A DNA stretch of 8,356 nt from Methanosphaera sp. SHI613 (lineage in GTDB: Archaea; Methanobacteriota; Methanobacteria; Methanobacteriales; Methanobacteriaceae), in assembly GCA_003266145.1 (NCBI GenBank), contig MVJJ01000024.1:1-8356 (forward strand), given 5' to 3'. Position numbers and translations under genes: made by a program. How positions within the stretch are numbered: position 1 is the first letter of the stretch; every line of letters starts with the position of its first letter. Below, in pieces: positions 1-6,270 of this stretch. The notes under the pieces were generated by a model. The model worked only from the letters and a program-made list of their open reading frames with translations. It ran no database searches and was not told the DNA's origin.

Positions 1-314
1 ATTTCAGCAAAGTATGCTGCATAGTTAATTGAAAATGCTATAATAACTGCTATCATCCTATAATCAGGTGATAAAGTCATTCCAAAAATATAGTAAGGTC
101 CAAAGAATACTACGATTAACTGTAGCATTAAAGGTGTACCTCTCATGATTGAAATATATATTTTCATTAACCATTGAAGAGGTTTAAAATTACTCATTCT
201 TCCCGCGGCTATTAGTAAACCTAAAGGAATAGAGAATAATAGGGTAAGTAAGAATATCTCAATTGAAGTTACCATTCCTTCACAAAGTTGGGATATAACT
301 GTACTTAACATCAT
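1..314 (-). CDS. Amino-acid ABC transporter permease (HisM/GlnP type), 3' end beyond the window
   Basis: This is an integral membrane permease of a polar-amino-acid ABC importer; it forms the channel through which substrate delivered by the binding protein is moved at the cost of ATP. The visible N-terminal part, about 104 residues, has a hydrophobic segment at about 17-36, then the family hallmark RGTPLMLQL at about 58-66, followed by more hydrophobic helix. The sequence runs off the left edge at NYAAYFAEI, which looks like the start of the EAA loop that contacts the ATPase. Two tandem ATG codons (314 and 311) are possible starts; a weak AGGCG lies upstream. The gene begins 25 nt after the binding-protein gene on the same strand, so the two are almost certainly one operon. 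The ATP-binding subunit is not in view and probably follows. Substrate specificity cannot be read from this fragment. Confidence 0.92.
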   Translation of the reverse strand, partial: MMLSTVISQLCEGMVTSIEIFLLTLLFSIPLGLLIAAGRMSNFKPLQWLMKIYISIMRGTPLMLQLIVVFFGPYYIFGMTLSPDYRMIAVIIAFSINYAAYFAE

Positions 315-339
315 ATATTATTCGCCTATTATTTTAAGA

Positions 340-1140
340 TTATTGGGTAATTAATGATTCAGGAACTCCATAATCAGCGTATTTTTCAGCTAATTTAGCA
401 GTTGTTCCATCTTTTTGCATTTCATCTAAAGTAGATTGTACTTTGTCTTTTAATGCATCATTACCTAATTTGAAACCGATTCCATATTCTTCAGAAGTAA
501 TTTGTTCTTCTAAGATTTTGTATTGGTCTGCTCCATGTTCTTTTACTTGGTACTTAGCAGTATTATAATCCATAGCTACTGCATCACAAACACCAGACTG
601 TAAGTCATTGAATGCTGTGTTATAATCTGCAATTTGTACTAGAGATTTAAAGGTATCTGCAACTGTTTTGTTAGCACCTTCAAGAGCACTTAATGCAGAG
701 GAATCTTTTTGGGTTTCAACTTGTTTGTCTTTTAAGTCTGCTAAAGTGTTGATTCCTGAATCTGCTTTAACAACAATAACTTGTTTGTTGTTAATGTATG
801 GTTTTGACCAGGTGTATTTGTCTTTTCTATCATCAGTTATACTGAATCCATTCCAAATACAGTCAATAGATCCGGAACTTAATTCACTGTCTTTTGCATC
901 CCAATCAATTGGTTGAGCCTTAAATGTCCAGTTATTTCTTTTACATACTTCTTGAGCTAAATCTAGATCAAATCCTGTGTATGATCCGTCATCTGCTTTA
1001 TATCCATAAGGAGGGAATTCTGCATCAAATCCAACGATTAATGTAGTATCATCGTTAGCAGAATTTTCAGCGCTTACAACAGAAACTACTGCAATTGCAA
1101 GTACTAAAACTCCTAATAAAATTCCTATTTTCTTAATCAT
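340..1140 (-). CDS. Secreted amino-acid-binding protein of an ABC importer (PBP2 / SBP family 3)
   Basis: This extracytoplasmic protein captures an amino acid and hands it to the permease encoded just downstream. Its 266 residues begin with a Sec-type signal: MIKK, a hydrophobic core at about 5-22, and a likely cleavage after VVSA (residue 24). There is no lipobox cysteine. The mature part has the family pattern: FPPYGY (42-47), the GFDLDLAQEV segment (56-65), TDDRKDKYTWSKPY (102-115) with Arg105 where the ligand alpha-carboxylate is normally bound, and AMDYNTA (189-195) with Asp191 where the ligand amino group is normally bound. The length is normal for the family. The start is supported by GGTG (1146-1149) 5 nt upstream of ATG. 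The class of ligand (L-amino acid) is confident; which one is not. The inverted repeat in its promoter region suggests repressor control. Confidence 0.94.
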   Translation of the reverse strand: MIKKIGILLGVLVLAIAVVSVVSAENSANDDTTLIVGFDAEFPPYGYKADDGSYTGFDLDLAQEVCKRNNWTFKAQPIDWDAKDSELSSGSIDCIWNGFSITDDRKDKYTWSKPYINNKQVIVVKADSGINTLADLKDKQVETQKDSSALSALEGANKTVADTFKSLVQIADYNTAFNDLQSGVCDAVAMDYNTAKYQVKEHGADQYKILEEQITSEEYGIGFKLGNDALKDKVQSTLDEMQKDGTTAKLAEKYADYGVPESLITQ

Positions 1141-1180
1141 AAAAACACCGAATTTTTATTTACTAAATATTTAATTAATA

Positions 1181-1200
1181 ATAGAATAAAATTATTCTAT
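1181..1200. repeat. Perfect 9-bp inverted repeat, candidate operator of the amino-acid uptake operon
   Basis: The arms ATAGAATAA (1181-1189) and TTATTCTAT (1192-1200) are perfect reverse complements separated by AA. The element lies between the start codon of the binding-protein gene (1140) and the likely TATA box (1205-1212), over the predicted transcription start, where a bound dimeric repressor would block initiation. The all-AT-rich background makes chance palindromes more likely, so the operator role is inference. Confidence 0.4.
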
Positions 1201-1204
1201 AATA

Positions 1205-1212
1205 ATATATTT
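1205..1212 (-). promoter_or_regulatory. Putative TATA box for the amino-acid ABC operon
   Basis: Read on the minus strand the site is AAATATAT, close to the archaeal TATA consensus. It would place the transcription start about 22-26 nt downstream, near 1180-1185, giving a leader of roughly 40 nt that contains the GGTG ribosome-binding site. Many other AT-rich strings occur here, so the exact box is uncertain. Confidence 0.35.
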
Positions 1213-1302
1213 ATTTAATGGAATATTTATGTATTACACTTAAAAGTAGTGATTAATTATTAAGGATTAATGAGATATTGATAATAAAAAATAGGTGGAT
1301 TC

Positions 1303-1311
1303 CTATAATAT
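1303..1311 (+). promoter_or_regulatory. Possible TATA box for the HAD phosphatase-UvrA operon
   Basis: CTATAATAT lies about 80 nt before the HAD start codon and would place transcription start near 1330, leaving room for the AAGGTA ribosome-binding site at 1375-1380. A second AT-rich string, CATATAATAA at 1351-1360, is close enough to the gene that it would give a leader too short to include that site. Weak evidence only. Confidence 0.22.
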
Positions 1312-1385
1312 TACAATTGAGTAGTATAGATAGAAATAATAAATAGAATTCATATAATAATAATTAAAGAGAATAAGGTATAAAC

Positions 1386-2030
1386 ATGAAGAAATTATTT
1401 ATTTTTGATTTTGATGGTACGTTATTTAATACTATAGGACAATTGGTACATAATATGAATCAAGCATTGAAAATTCATGGCTTTAAAGAATTAACACTTG
1501 AAGAATATAGATATGCTGTAGGTGGAAACATAAATCAGGTCATATCAAACGTATTACAATCAGATTCCTCTCCTGAAAATATAGAATTAGTAAAACAAAC
1601 GTATCTGGACATAATTGAAGATTTTGAGGACAACGTTACAGAACCTTTCGATGGAATTGAGGATATATTATCATATTTGCAGGATAATAATATCCAACTG
1701 GCCATAAACTCCAATAGATACACTTATTCAATCAAGAGCTATGTCGAGAAGTATTTGGAAGAGATTAAATTTATTGACATTCAAGGACATAATCCACCTA
1801 ATCCGTCCAAACCGGATGCATATGGTATAAATCAAATATTAAACAAAACGGATATTGATAAAAAAGAAGTTGTTTATGTGGGTGATTCACCTACAGATAT
1901 CAAAACAGCAAAGAATGCAGGTATCGATTGTATCATCGTCAATTGGGGCTATGCAGATTATTCATTAATCGATGAAAATGATGTTTTAAAAGTTATTTCC
2001 AAACCTGATAAACTGAAACAATTTATTTAA
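1386..2030 (+). CDS. HAD-superfamily hydrolase, phosphoglycolate-phosphatase-like (subfamily IA)
   Basis: This is a cytosolic phosphatase of the haloacid-dehalogenase fold, 214 residues, the usual length of Gph-like enzymes. All four catalytic motifs are visible: motif I DFDGTLFNT (8-16) with nucleophile Asp8 and acid/base Asp10; motif II at INSN (107-110) with Ser109; motif III Lys142 in PSKPDAYG; motif IV GDSPTD (166-171) with Mg-binding Asp167 and Asp171. A helical cap lies between motifs I and II at about 17-90. The substrate cannot be told from sequence; phosphoglycolate, other small sugar phosphates or nucleotides are all possible. The gene ends 12 nt before the UvrA-like gene and shares its strand, so the two are probably co-transcribed. 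A weak SD (AAGGTA, 1375-1380) precedes the ATG. Nothing suggests truncation. Confidence 0.9.
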   Translation: MKKLFIFDFDGTLFNTIGQLVHNMNQALKIHGFKELTLEEYRYAVGGNINQVISNVLQSDSSPENIELVKQTYLDIIEDFEDNVTEPFDGIEDILSYLQDNNIQLAINSNRYTYSIKSYVEKYLEEIKFIDIQGHNPPNPSKPDAYGINQILNKTDIDKKEVVYVGDSPTDIKTAKNAGIDCIIVNWGYADYSLIDENDVLKVISKPDKLKQFI

Positions 2031-2042
2031 AGGATTTTTAAA

Positions 2043-4502
2043 ATGATTAATAATATTAGAGTAAAGGGTGCAAGAGTACATAATCTTAAAAATATAGATG
2101 TTGATATACCCTTAGGTAAAATCGTTTCCATTGCAGGAGTATCAGGCAGTGGTAAATCATCCCTCGCATTAGGTGTATTATATGCAGAGGGTTCAAGAAG
2201 ATATTTGGAAGCGTTATCAACATATACCAGACGTAGAATTACACAACACTCTAAGACAAAGGTTGATTCGATAGAACATGTACCTGCAAGTCTTGCATTA
2301 AATCAACGACCCAATATCCCAGGTATAAGAAGTACCTTCGGAACCAGTAGTGAACTGTTAAACTCCATAAGATTACTGTTTTCACGATGCGGCAAATACA
2401 CTTGTCCTAATGGACATATCTTAGAGGAATCCATGAATGTAGCAAGGGAATTGCCACTTAAATGTGATGAATGTGGTGTGGAATTTTATGGATTGTCCGC
2501 TGAGGAGTATTCATTCAACAGTGATGGAGCATGTGAAAAATGTTCAGGTACAGGTATTGTAAGAGATGTTGATGTTGATAGTCTTATCCCTGATGAGAAT
2601 TTGACACTTCAAGAAGGTGCCGTAAAACCATGGACAATGTTTGGTCTATCTGCCATGTATCATGTTGCCAAAGAGATGGGTGTACGTATAGACGTACCAT
2701 TCAAGGATTTGACCGATAAAGAGAAGGATATTATTTTCCATGGAGAGTCGGTTACCAAGGAAGTTGTTATTCCAGGTAATGGTAAGGCGTTCGAATTAAA
2801 TTTCACTTATCGAAATGCCATTGAATCTGTTCGACAAGCACTTGATAAGGCCCAATCAGAGAAAGGTTTGAGTCGTATAAACAAATACCTTAAAACGCAA
2901 GTTTGTAATGAATGTCAGGGGACACGACTAAACAGAAAAGCGGATTCAACCTTATTAAATGGTTTAACTATCAGCCAAGTCAGTAAGATGAGCTTGGAAG
3001 AAGTAACAATATGGATAAGTTCAACCATAAAATCACTGCCGGCAGAACTTCAACAGATAGCAATTCCAATCTATGAAGAATTCCTGGATAATGCAAACAG
3101 TTTGTTAGAGTTAGGATTGGGTTATCTTACACTTGACAGGCCTAGTTCAACATTATCAACTGGTGAATTGCAACGTGTTCAACTTGCACGTACGGTACGA
3201 AATCAAACAACAGGGATATTATATGTTCTTGATGAGCCATCAATAGGGCTTCATCCGGCTAATATCGATGGTCTGATTAAGCTTGTACATAAGTTAAATG
3301 ATGATGGAAATTCAATAATTGTCGTTGATCATGACACTAGAATACTACGTATAGCCGATTATCTGATAGAAATTGGGCCAAGTTCAGGTTCGGATGGAGG
3401 TAATATCATTAGTCAAGGATCAATCAATGATGTGATGAATGATGAAAACTCAATCATTGGCCCATACATTTCAGATGATGAGGACATTATCATACGAGAA
3501 AAAATAACCAAGGATAAACTTTTCGATAATGGTATAATAAAGTTATCTACTGATAAGATACATACAGTCAAAGAATTGGATTTAAAAATACCTAAGGGAA
3601 GATTCAATGTCGTTACAGGTGTTAGTGGTAGCGGTAAAACAACTCTAATCCTGGAAAGTTTATATCCTGCCATATTTAATACTATTAATAATGAAAAATT
3701 ACCTGATCATATCAAATCAATTGACTCCTCGGATATTGAAAAAATTTATTTAATTGATTCTGCTCCTATTGGAAAGAACGTGCGCAGTACCCTTGCAACA
3801 TATAGTGGTGTTTTTACACCTATTAGGAAGTTATATGCAAAACTTGATAAATCCGTTGAAAAGGGGTATACTCTTAAGGATTTTTCATATAACACGGGCA
3901 GCCTAAGATGTCCTACATGTAACGGTACGGGTCAAATCAACATGGATGTACAATTTTTACCTGATGTTGAAATTACTTGTCCTGATTGTGACGGACTTAG
4001 GTTTTCAGATAAATGTGATGAAATCAAATATAACAATTATTCAATAAAGGATTTGATGGCACTTACCATTGATGAATCAATAGCAGTATTTACTGATGAA
4101 AAAAAGATTTTCAATAAGTTAAAGACATTGTCTGATATGGGATTAGGATACCTGACACTAGGGGAGGCTACTCCCGCTTTAAGTGGGGGTGAAGCACAAA
4201 GACTTAAGCTATCATCCCAGATTGATAAGAAACAGGACAATTCATTATTCATATTTGATGAACCAACTATCGGATTGCATCCAAAGGATGTTAAAAAGTT
4301 AATTAAAATATTCGATAAGCTCCTCCAAAATAACGCTACAATAATAGTCATCGAACATGACTTGGATTTAATCAAAAATGCTGATTATATTATAGACATG
4401 GGTCCGAAAGGTGGAGTCGAAGGTGGACGTATAATAGCAGAAGGTACTCTTGATGATATTATACATAACAAGGAGAGTATCACAGCCAAATATCTAAAAT
4501 AA
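2043..4502 (+). CDS. uvrA2: Compact UvrA-like ABC ATPase lacking the UvrB-binding domain (UvrA2-type)
   Basis: This is a double-cassette ABC ATPase of the excinuclease UvrA family, which binds distorted DNA as a dimer. First half: Walker A GVSGSGKS (32-39), a zinc module with C141/C144 and C164/C167, a probable insertion domain at about 190-285, a CNEC pair (C288/C291), signature LSTGE (371-375), Walker B VLDEP (395-399) and H-loop His430. Second half: Walker A GVSGSGKT (526-533), zinc module C623/C626 and C646/C649, signature LSGGEAQR (713-720), Walker B FDEP (738-741), His772. At 819 residues it is about 120 shorter than ordinary UvrA. The gap falls between residues about 125 and 140, where canonical UvrA carries the UvrB-binding domain. 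Such paralogues occur in bacteria and have been tied to DNA-binding drug tolerance (e.g. DrrC) or damage tolerance; standard UvrB-dependent incision is unlikely here. AGGA (2031-2034) is the ribosome-binding site. The role is inferred. Confidence 0.93.
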   Translation: MINNIRVKGARVHNLKNIDVDIPLGKIVSIAGVSGSGKSSLALGVLYAEGSRRYLEALSTYTRRRITQHSKTKVDSIEHVPASLALNQRPNIPGIRSTFGTSSELLNSIRLLFSRCGKYTCPNGHILEESMNVARELPLKCDECGVEFYGLSAEEYSFNSDGACEKCSGTGIVRDVDVDSLIPDENLTLQEGAVKPWTMFGLSAMYHVAKEMGVRIDVPFKDLTDKEKDIIFHGESVTKEVVIPGNGKAFELNFTYRNAIESVRQALDKAQSEKGLSRINKYLKTQVCNECQGTRLNRKADSTLLNGLTISQVSKMSLEEVTIWISSTIKSLPAELQQIAIPIYEEFLDNANSLLELGLGYLTLDRPSSTLSTGELQRVQLARTVRNQTTGILYVLDEPSIGLHPANIDGLIKLVHKLNDDGNSIIVVDHDTRILRIADYLIEIGPSSGSDGGNIISQGSINDVMNDENSIIGPYISDDEDIIIREKITKDKLFDNGIIKLSTDKIHTVKELDLKIPKGRFNVVTGVSGSGKTTLILESLYPAIFNTINNEKLPDHIKSIDSSDIEKIYLIDSAPIGKNVRSTLATYSGVFTPIRKLYAKLDKSVEKGYTLKDFSYNTGSLRCPTCNGTGQINMDVQFLPDVEITCPDCDGLRFSDKCDEIKYNNYSIKDLMALTIDESIAVFTDEKKIFNKLKTLSDMGLGYLTLGEATPALSGGEAQRLKLSSQIDKKQDNSLFIFDEPTIGLHPKDVKKLIKIFDKLLQNNATIIVIEHDLDLIKNADYIIDMGPKGGVEGGRIIAEGTLDDIIHNKESITAKYLK

Positions 4503-4540
4503 TTAAGTCTATGATAAAATTGCATTTAATGATAAAGCGT

Positions 4541-4550
4541 TTAATTATAT
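4541..4550 (+). promoter_or_regulatory. Possible TATA box for the TDT transporter gene
   Basis: TTAATTATAT in the 104-nt gap after the UvrA-like gene would place a transcription start near 4573, upstream of the GAGGAT ribosome-binding site (4598-4603). A second string, ATATAAAT near 4584-4591, is too close to the ATG to leave a usable leader. No oligo-T terminator is visible after the UvrA-like gene, so read-through transcription from it is equally plausible. Confidence 0.2.
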
Positions 4551-4606
4551 CAAAGGAATAAGTAAAAATAATGATATGATTGGATATAAATTAAAATGAG
4601 GATAAT

Positions 4607-5524
4607 ATGAATACTGTAAAAAACACTCCTATAGCAATTAGTGGCTTAATGTTAGCACTTTTTTCCTTGGGAAGTTATCTTAACCGTTATGTTAATAACT
4701 TCAATATACTCATAGGATTCTTTGCAGTTATCATTTTAACATTATTATTATTGAAGGTAATTTTTTATCCTGAAGAAAGCATACATGAATTTGATAATGT
4801 TATAATAGCAAGTACATCTGGTACTTTTTCAATGGCATTAATGATGTTCAGTACATATTTCATCAATTATAACACTACAATATCCTTTATGATATGGATA
4901 ATTTCAGTATTTTTACATGTCTTGTTAATTTGTTACTTTACATATAATTACGTTATCCATAATTATAATCTTGAAAATGTTTATCCAAGCTATTGGATAG
5001 TATATATTGGAATATCTATGGCTAGTATAACCGGTCAGTCATATATGGGCAATTATAATTACATCTTCTTCCTATTTGGATTTATTATGATGTTTCCGAC
5101 ATTAATACTTGTTTCATATAGATATTTAACAAAAAAGGTTACAAATGATGCGTTCAAGCCACTCATATGTATTTATACTGCTATATTAAGCATATTGATA
5201 GTGGCATATGTGAATTCATTTGAGATGTTATCCTATGATTTTTTAATAGTCATGTATAGCTTCGCGGTTTTATTCTACATATTTGCATTATATAAATTCA
5301 TAGAGTATAGACATTTATCGTTCTATCCAAGCTATTCGGCATACTCATTTCCATTTGTAATAAGTTTGGTAGCCACATATAACATGTATAACATATTTCA
5401 TGTGCCTATTTTAGAATACCTGCTCATAATTGAGACGATTATAGCAATATTCTGTGTATGCTATGTATCGTATGAGTATGTGAAAAACGTTTATTTAAAG
5501 CACATTATGAAAAAAATAGTATGA
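4607..5524 (+). CDS. TDT/SLAC1-family membrane transporter or anion channel (TehA-like)
   Basis: This is a polytopic membrane protein of 305 residues with about ten hydrophobic segments, near 8-24, 31-52, 66-84, 91-115, 128-142, 150-171, 184-202, 209-232, 245-262 and 266-290. That matches the ten-helix tellurite-resistance/dicarboxylate transporter (TDT) family, which includes bacterial TehA and plant SLAC1. Family-like signatures are the opening TPIAISGLMLALFSLG (7-22), PSYWIVYIGISMASITG (127-143), and FYPSYSAYSFPFVIS (239-253), where family members have the gate-lining helix. Charged residues are mostly in short loops. Members pass small anions, carboxylates or tellurite-type oxyanions; the actual ion here is unknown. 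TGAGGAT just upstream gives a good ribosome-binding site with a 3-5 nt spacer. The gene converges on ung with only 7 nt between stop codons. It may be co-transcribed with the UvrA-like gene 104 nt upstream. Confidence 0.85.
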   Translation: MNTVKNTPIAISGLMLALFSLGSYLNRYVNNFNILIGFFAVIILTLLLLKVIFYPEESIHEFDNVIIASTSGTFSMALMMFSTYFINYNTTISFMIWIISVFLHVLLICYFTYNYVIHNYNLENVYPSYWIVYIGISMASITGQSYMGNYNYIFFLFGFIMMFPTLILVSYRYLTKKVTNDAFKPLICIYTAILSILIVAYVNSFEMLSYDFLIVMYSFAVLFYIFALYKFIEYRHLSFYPSYSAYSFPFVISLVATYNMYNIFHVPILEYLLIIETIIAIFCVCYVSYEYVKNVYLKHIMKKIV

Positions 5525-5545
5525 TAATTGGTTATAATGACCAAT
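5510..5545 (-). terminator. Hairpin plus T7 terminator for ung, inside the convergent transporter gene
   Basis: On the minus strand a 6-bp hairpin (ATTGGT at 5545-5540 pairing with ACCAAT at 5532-5527, 7-nt loop) begins inside the last codons of ung. It is followed after about 10 nt by a run of seven T (plus-strand A at 5510-5516). This resembles an intrinsic terminator; archaeal termination relies mainly on the oligo-T run. The T run lies within the last codons of the transporter gene on the other strand. Only the hairpin can act in both directions; there is no comparable T run on the plus strand. Confidence 0.45.
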
Positions 5546-6203
5546 CAATCTCTTCAACATTATTTTCTTTTAAAAATTCATTTGCCAATTTAAAGTGATT
5601 ACAACCTAAAAATCCCCGTCTTGCAGAAAATGGGCTTGGATGTGATGAGACCAATACCAGATGATTTGGATTATTTAGGAATTCCTTCTTCTTCTCCGCC
5701 TGTTTACCCCATAATAGAAATACGATAGGTTGATTTTGTTTGTTTATTTTTGTAATTACATTATCTGTAAATCTTTGCCAGCCACATTTACTGTGGCTAT
5801 TGGCATTTGCCTCCTCTACAGTTAGGACGGTATTTAATAGGAATACTCCCTGTCTTGCCCATTTTTCAAGACAACCATTAAGTGGTATCTTATATCCGTA
5901 CTCATTTCGTATTTCCTTGAATATATTGCTAAGTGATCTTGGAATAGGATTTCCTTCAGGAGTGGAAAATGCCAGTCCATGGGCCTGATTCTTTTCATGA
6001 TAAGGATCCTGGCCGAGGATGACAACTTTAATATCTGATAACGGTGTAAATTTAAATGCATTGAAAATATCCTCTTCAGGGGGATATATTGTTTTAGTGG
6101 CATACTCCTTTTCAATAAACACGTCCATTTTTTGATAGTATAATTTGGTGTATTCTTTCTGGAGAAAATCGTCCCAATTATTATTGACTTTAACATTTAA
6201 CAT
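5532..6203 (-). CDS. ung: Uracil-DNA glycosylase, family 1 (Ung)
   Basis: This enzyme removes uracil from DNA, starting base-excision repair of deaminated cytosine or misincorporated dUMP. With ATG at 6203 it has 223 residues, typical for bacterial Ung. Key motifs are complete: GQDPYH (64-69) with catalytic Asp66, Phe79 for stacking on uracil in GLAFS, LLNTVLTV (122-129) with Asn124 for uracil recognition, and the DNA-intercalation motif HPSPFS (188-193) with His188; Leu is usual where Phe192 stands. A longer frame from GTG at 6212 adds MIV, but that GTGATT is better read as the ribosome-binding site (GTGAT, 4 nt before ATG). Family 1 is mainly bacterial, eukaryotic and viral, with many archaea using other families, so lateral origin is plausible. 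The flavoprotein gene ends 67 nt upstream on the same strand with no T run between, suggesting co-transcription. Confidence 0.96.
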   Translation of the reverse strand: MLNVKVNNNWDDFLQKEYTKLYYQKMDVFIEKEYATKTIYPPEEDIFNAFKFTPLSDIKVVILGQDPYHEKNQAHGLAFSTPEGNPIPRSLSNIFKEIRNEYGYKIPLNGCLEKWARQGVFLLNTVLTVEEANANSHSKCGWQRFTDNVITKINKQNQPIVFLLWGKQAEKKKEFLNNPNHLVLVSSHPSPFSARRGFLGCNHFKLANEFLKENNVEEIDWSL

Positions 6204-6207
6204 GACA

Positions 6208-6212
6208 ATCAC
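6208..6212 (-). promoter_or_regulatory. Ribosome-binding site that decides the ung start
   Basis: Minus-strand GTGAT matches the methanogen GGTGAT Shine-Dalgarno core and lies 4 nt before ATG at 6203. The GTG of this element could be mistaken for a start codon at 6212; no good ribosome-binding site precedes that GTG. Confidence 0.5.
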
Positions 6213-6270
6213 GTTTTAATGGTTTTTTTTATTTATATTTTATCTGGAATTTTAATAGTAATGATTATAT

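Noticed and set aside
668..916. Plus-strand frame opposite the binding-protein gene
   Set aside because: Antisense shadow of a clear PBP2 gene; no family features and no ribosome-binding site.
1291..1306. ATAGG-n6-CCTAT inverted repeat upstream of the HAD gene
   Set aside because: Arms of only 5 bp in AT-rich DNA; expected by chance, although it adjoins a possible TATA box.
4037..4375. Minus-strand 112-codon frame within the UvrA-like gene
   Set aside because: Lies opposite the second signature and Walker B of UvrA, whose codons are clearly selected in the other strand; no recognisable product.
5834..6196. Alternative minus-strand frame inside ung
   Set aside because: Out-of-frame shadow of ung, whose catalytic motifs are complete in the main frame.
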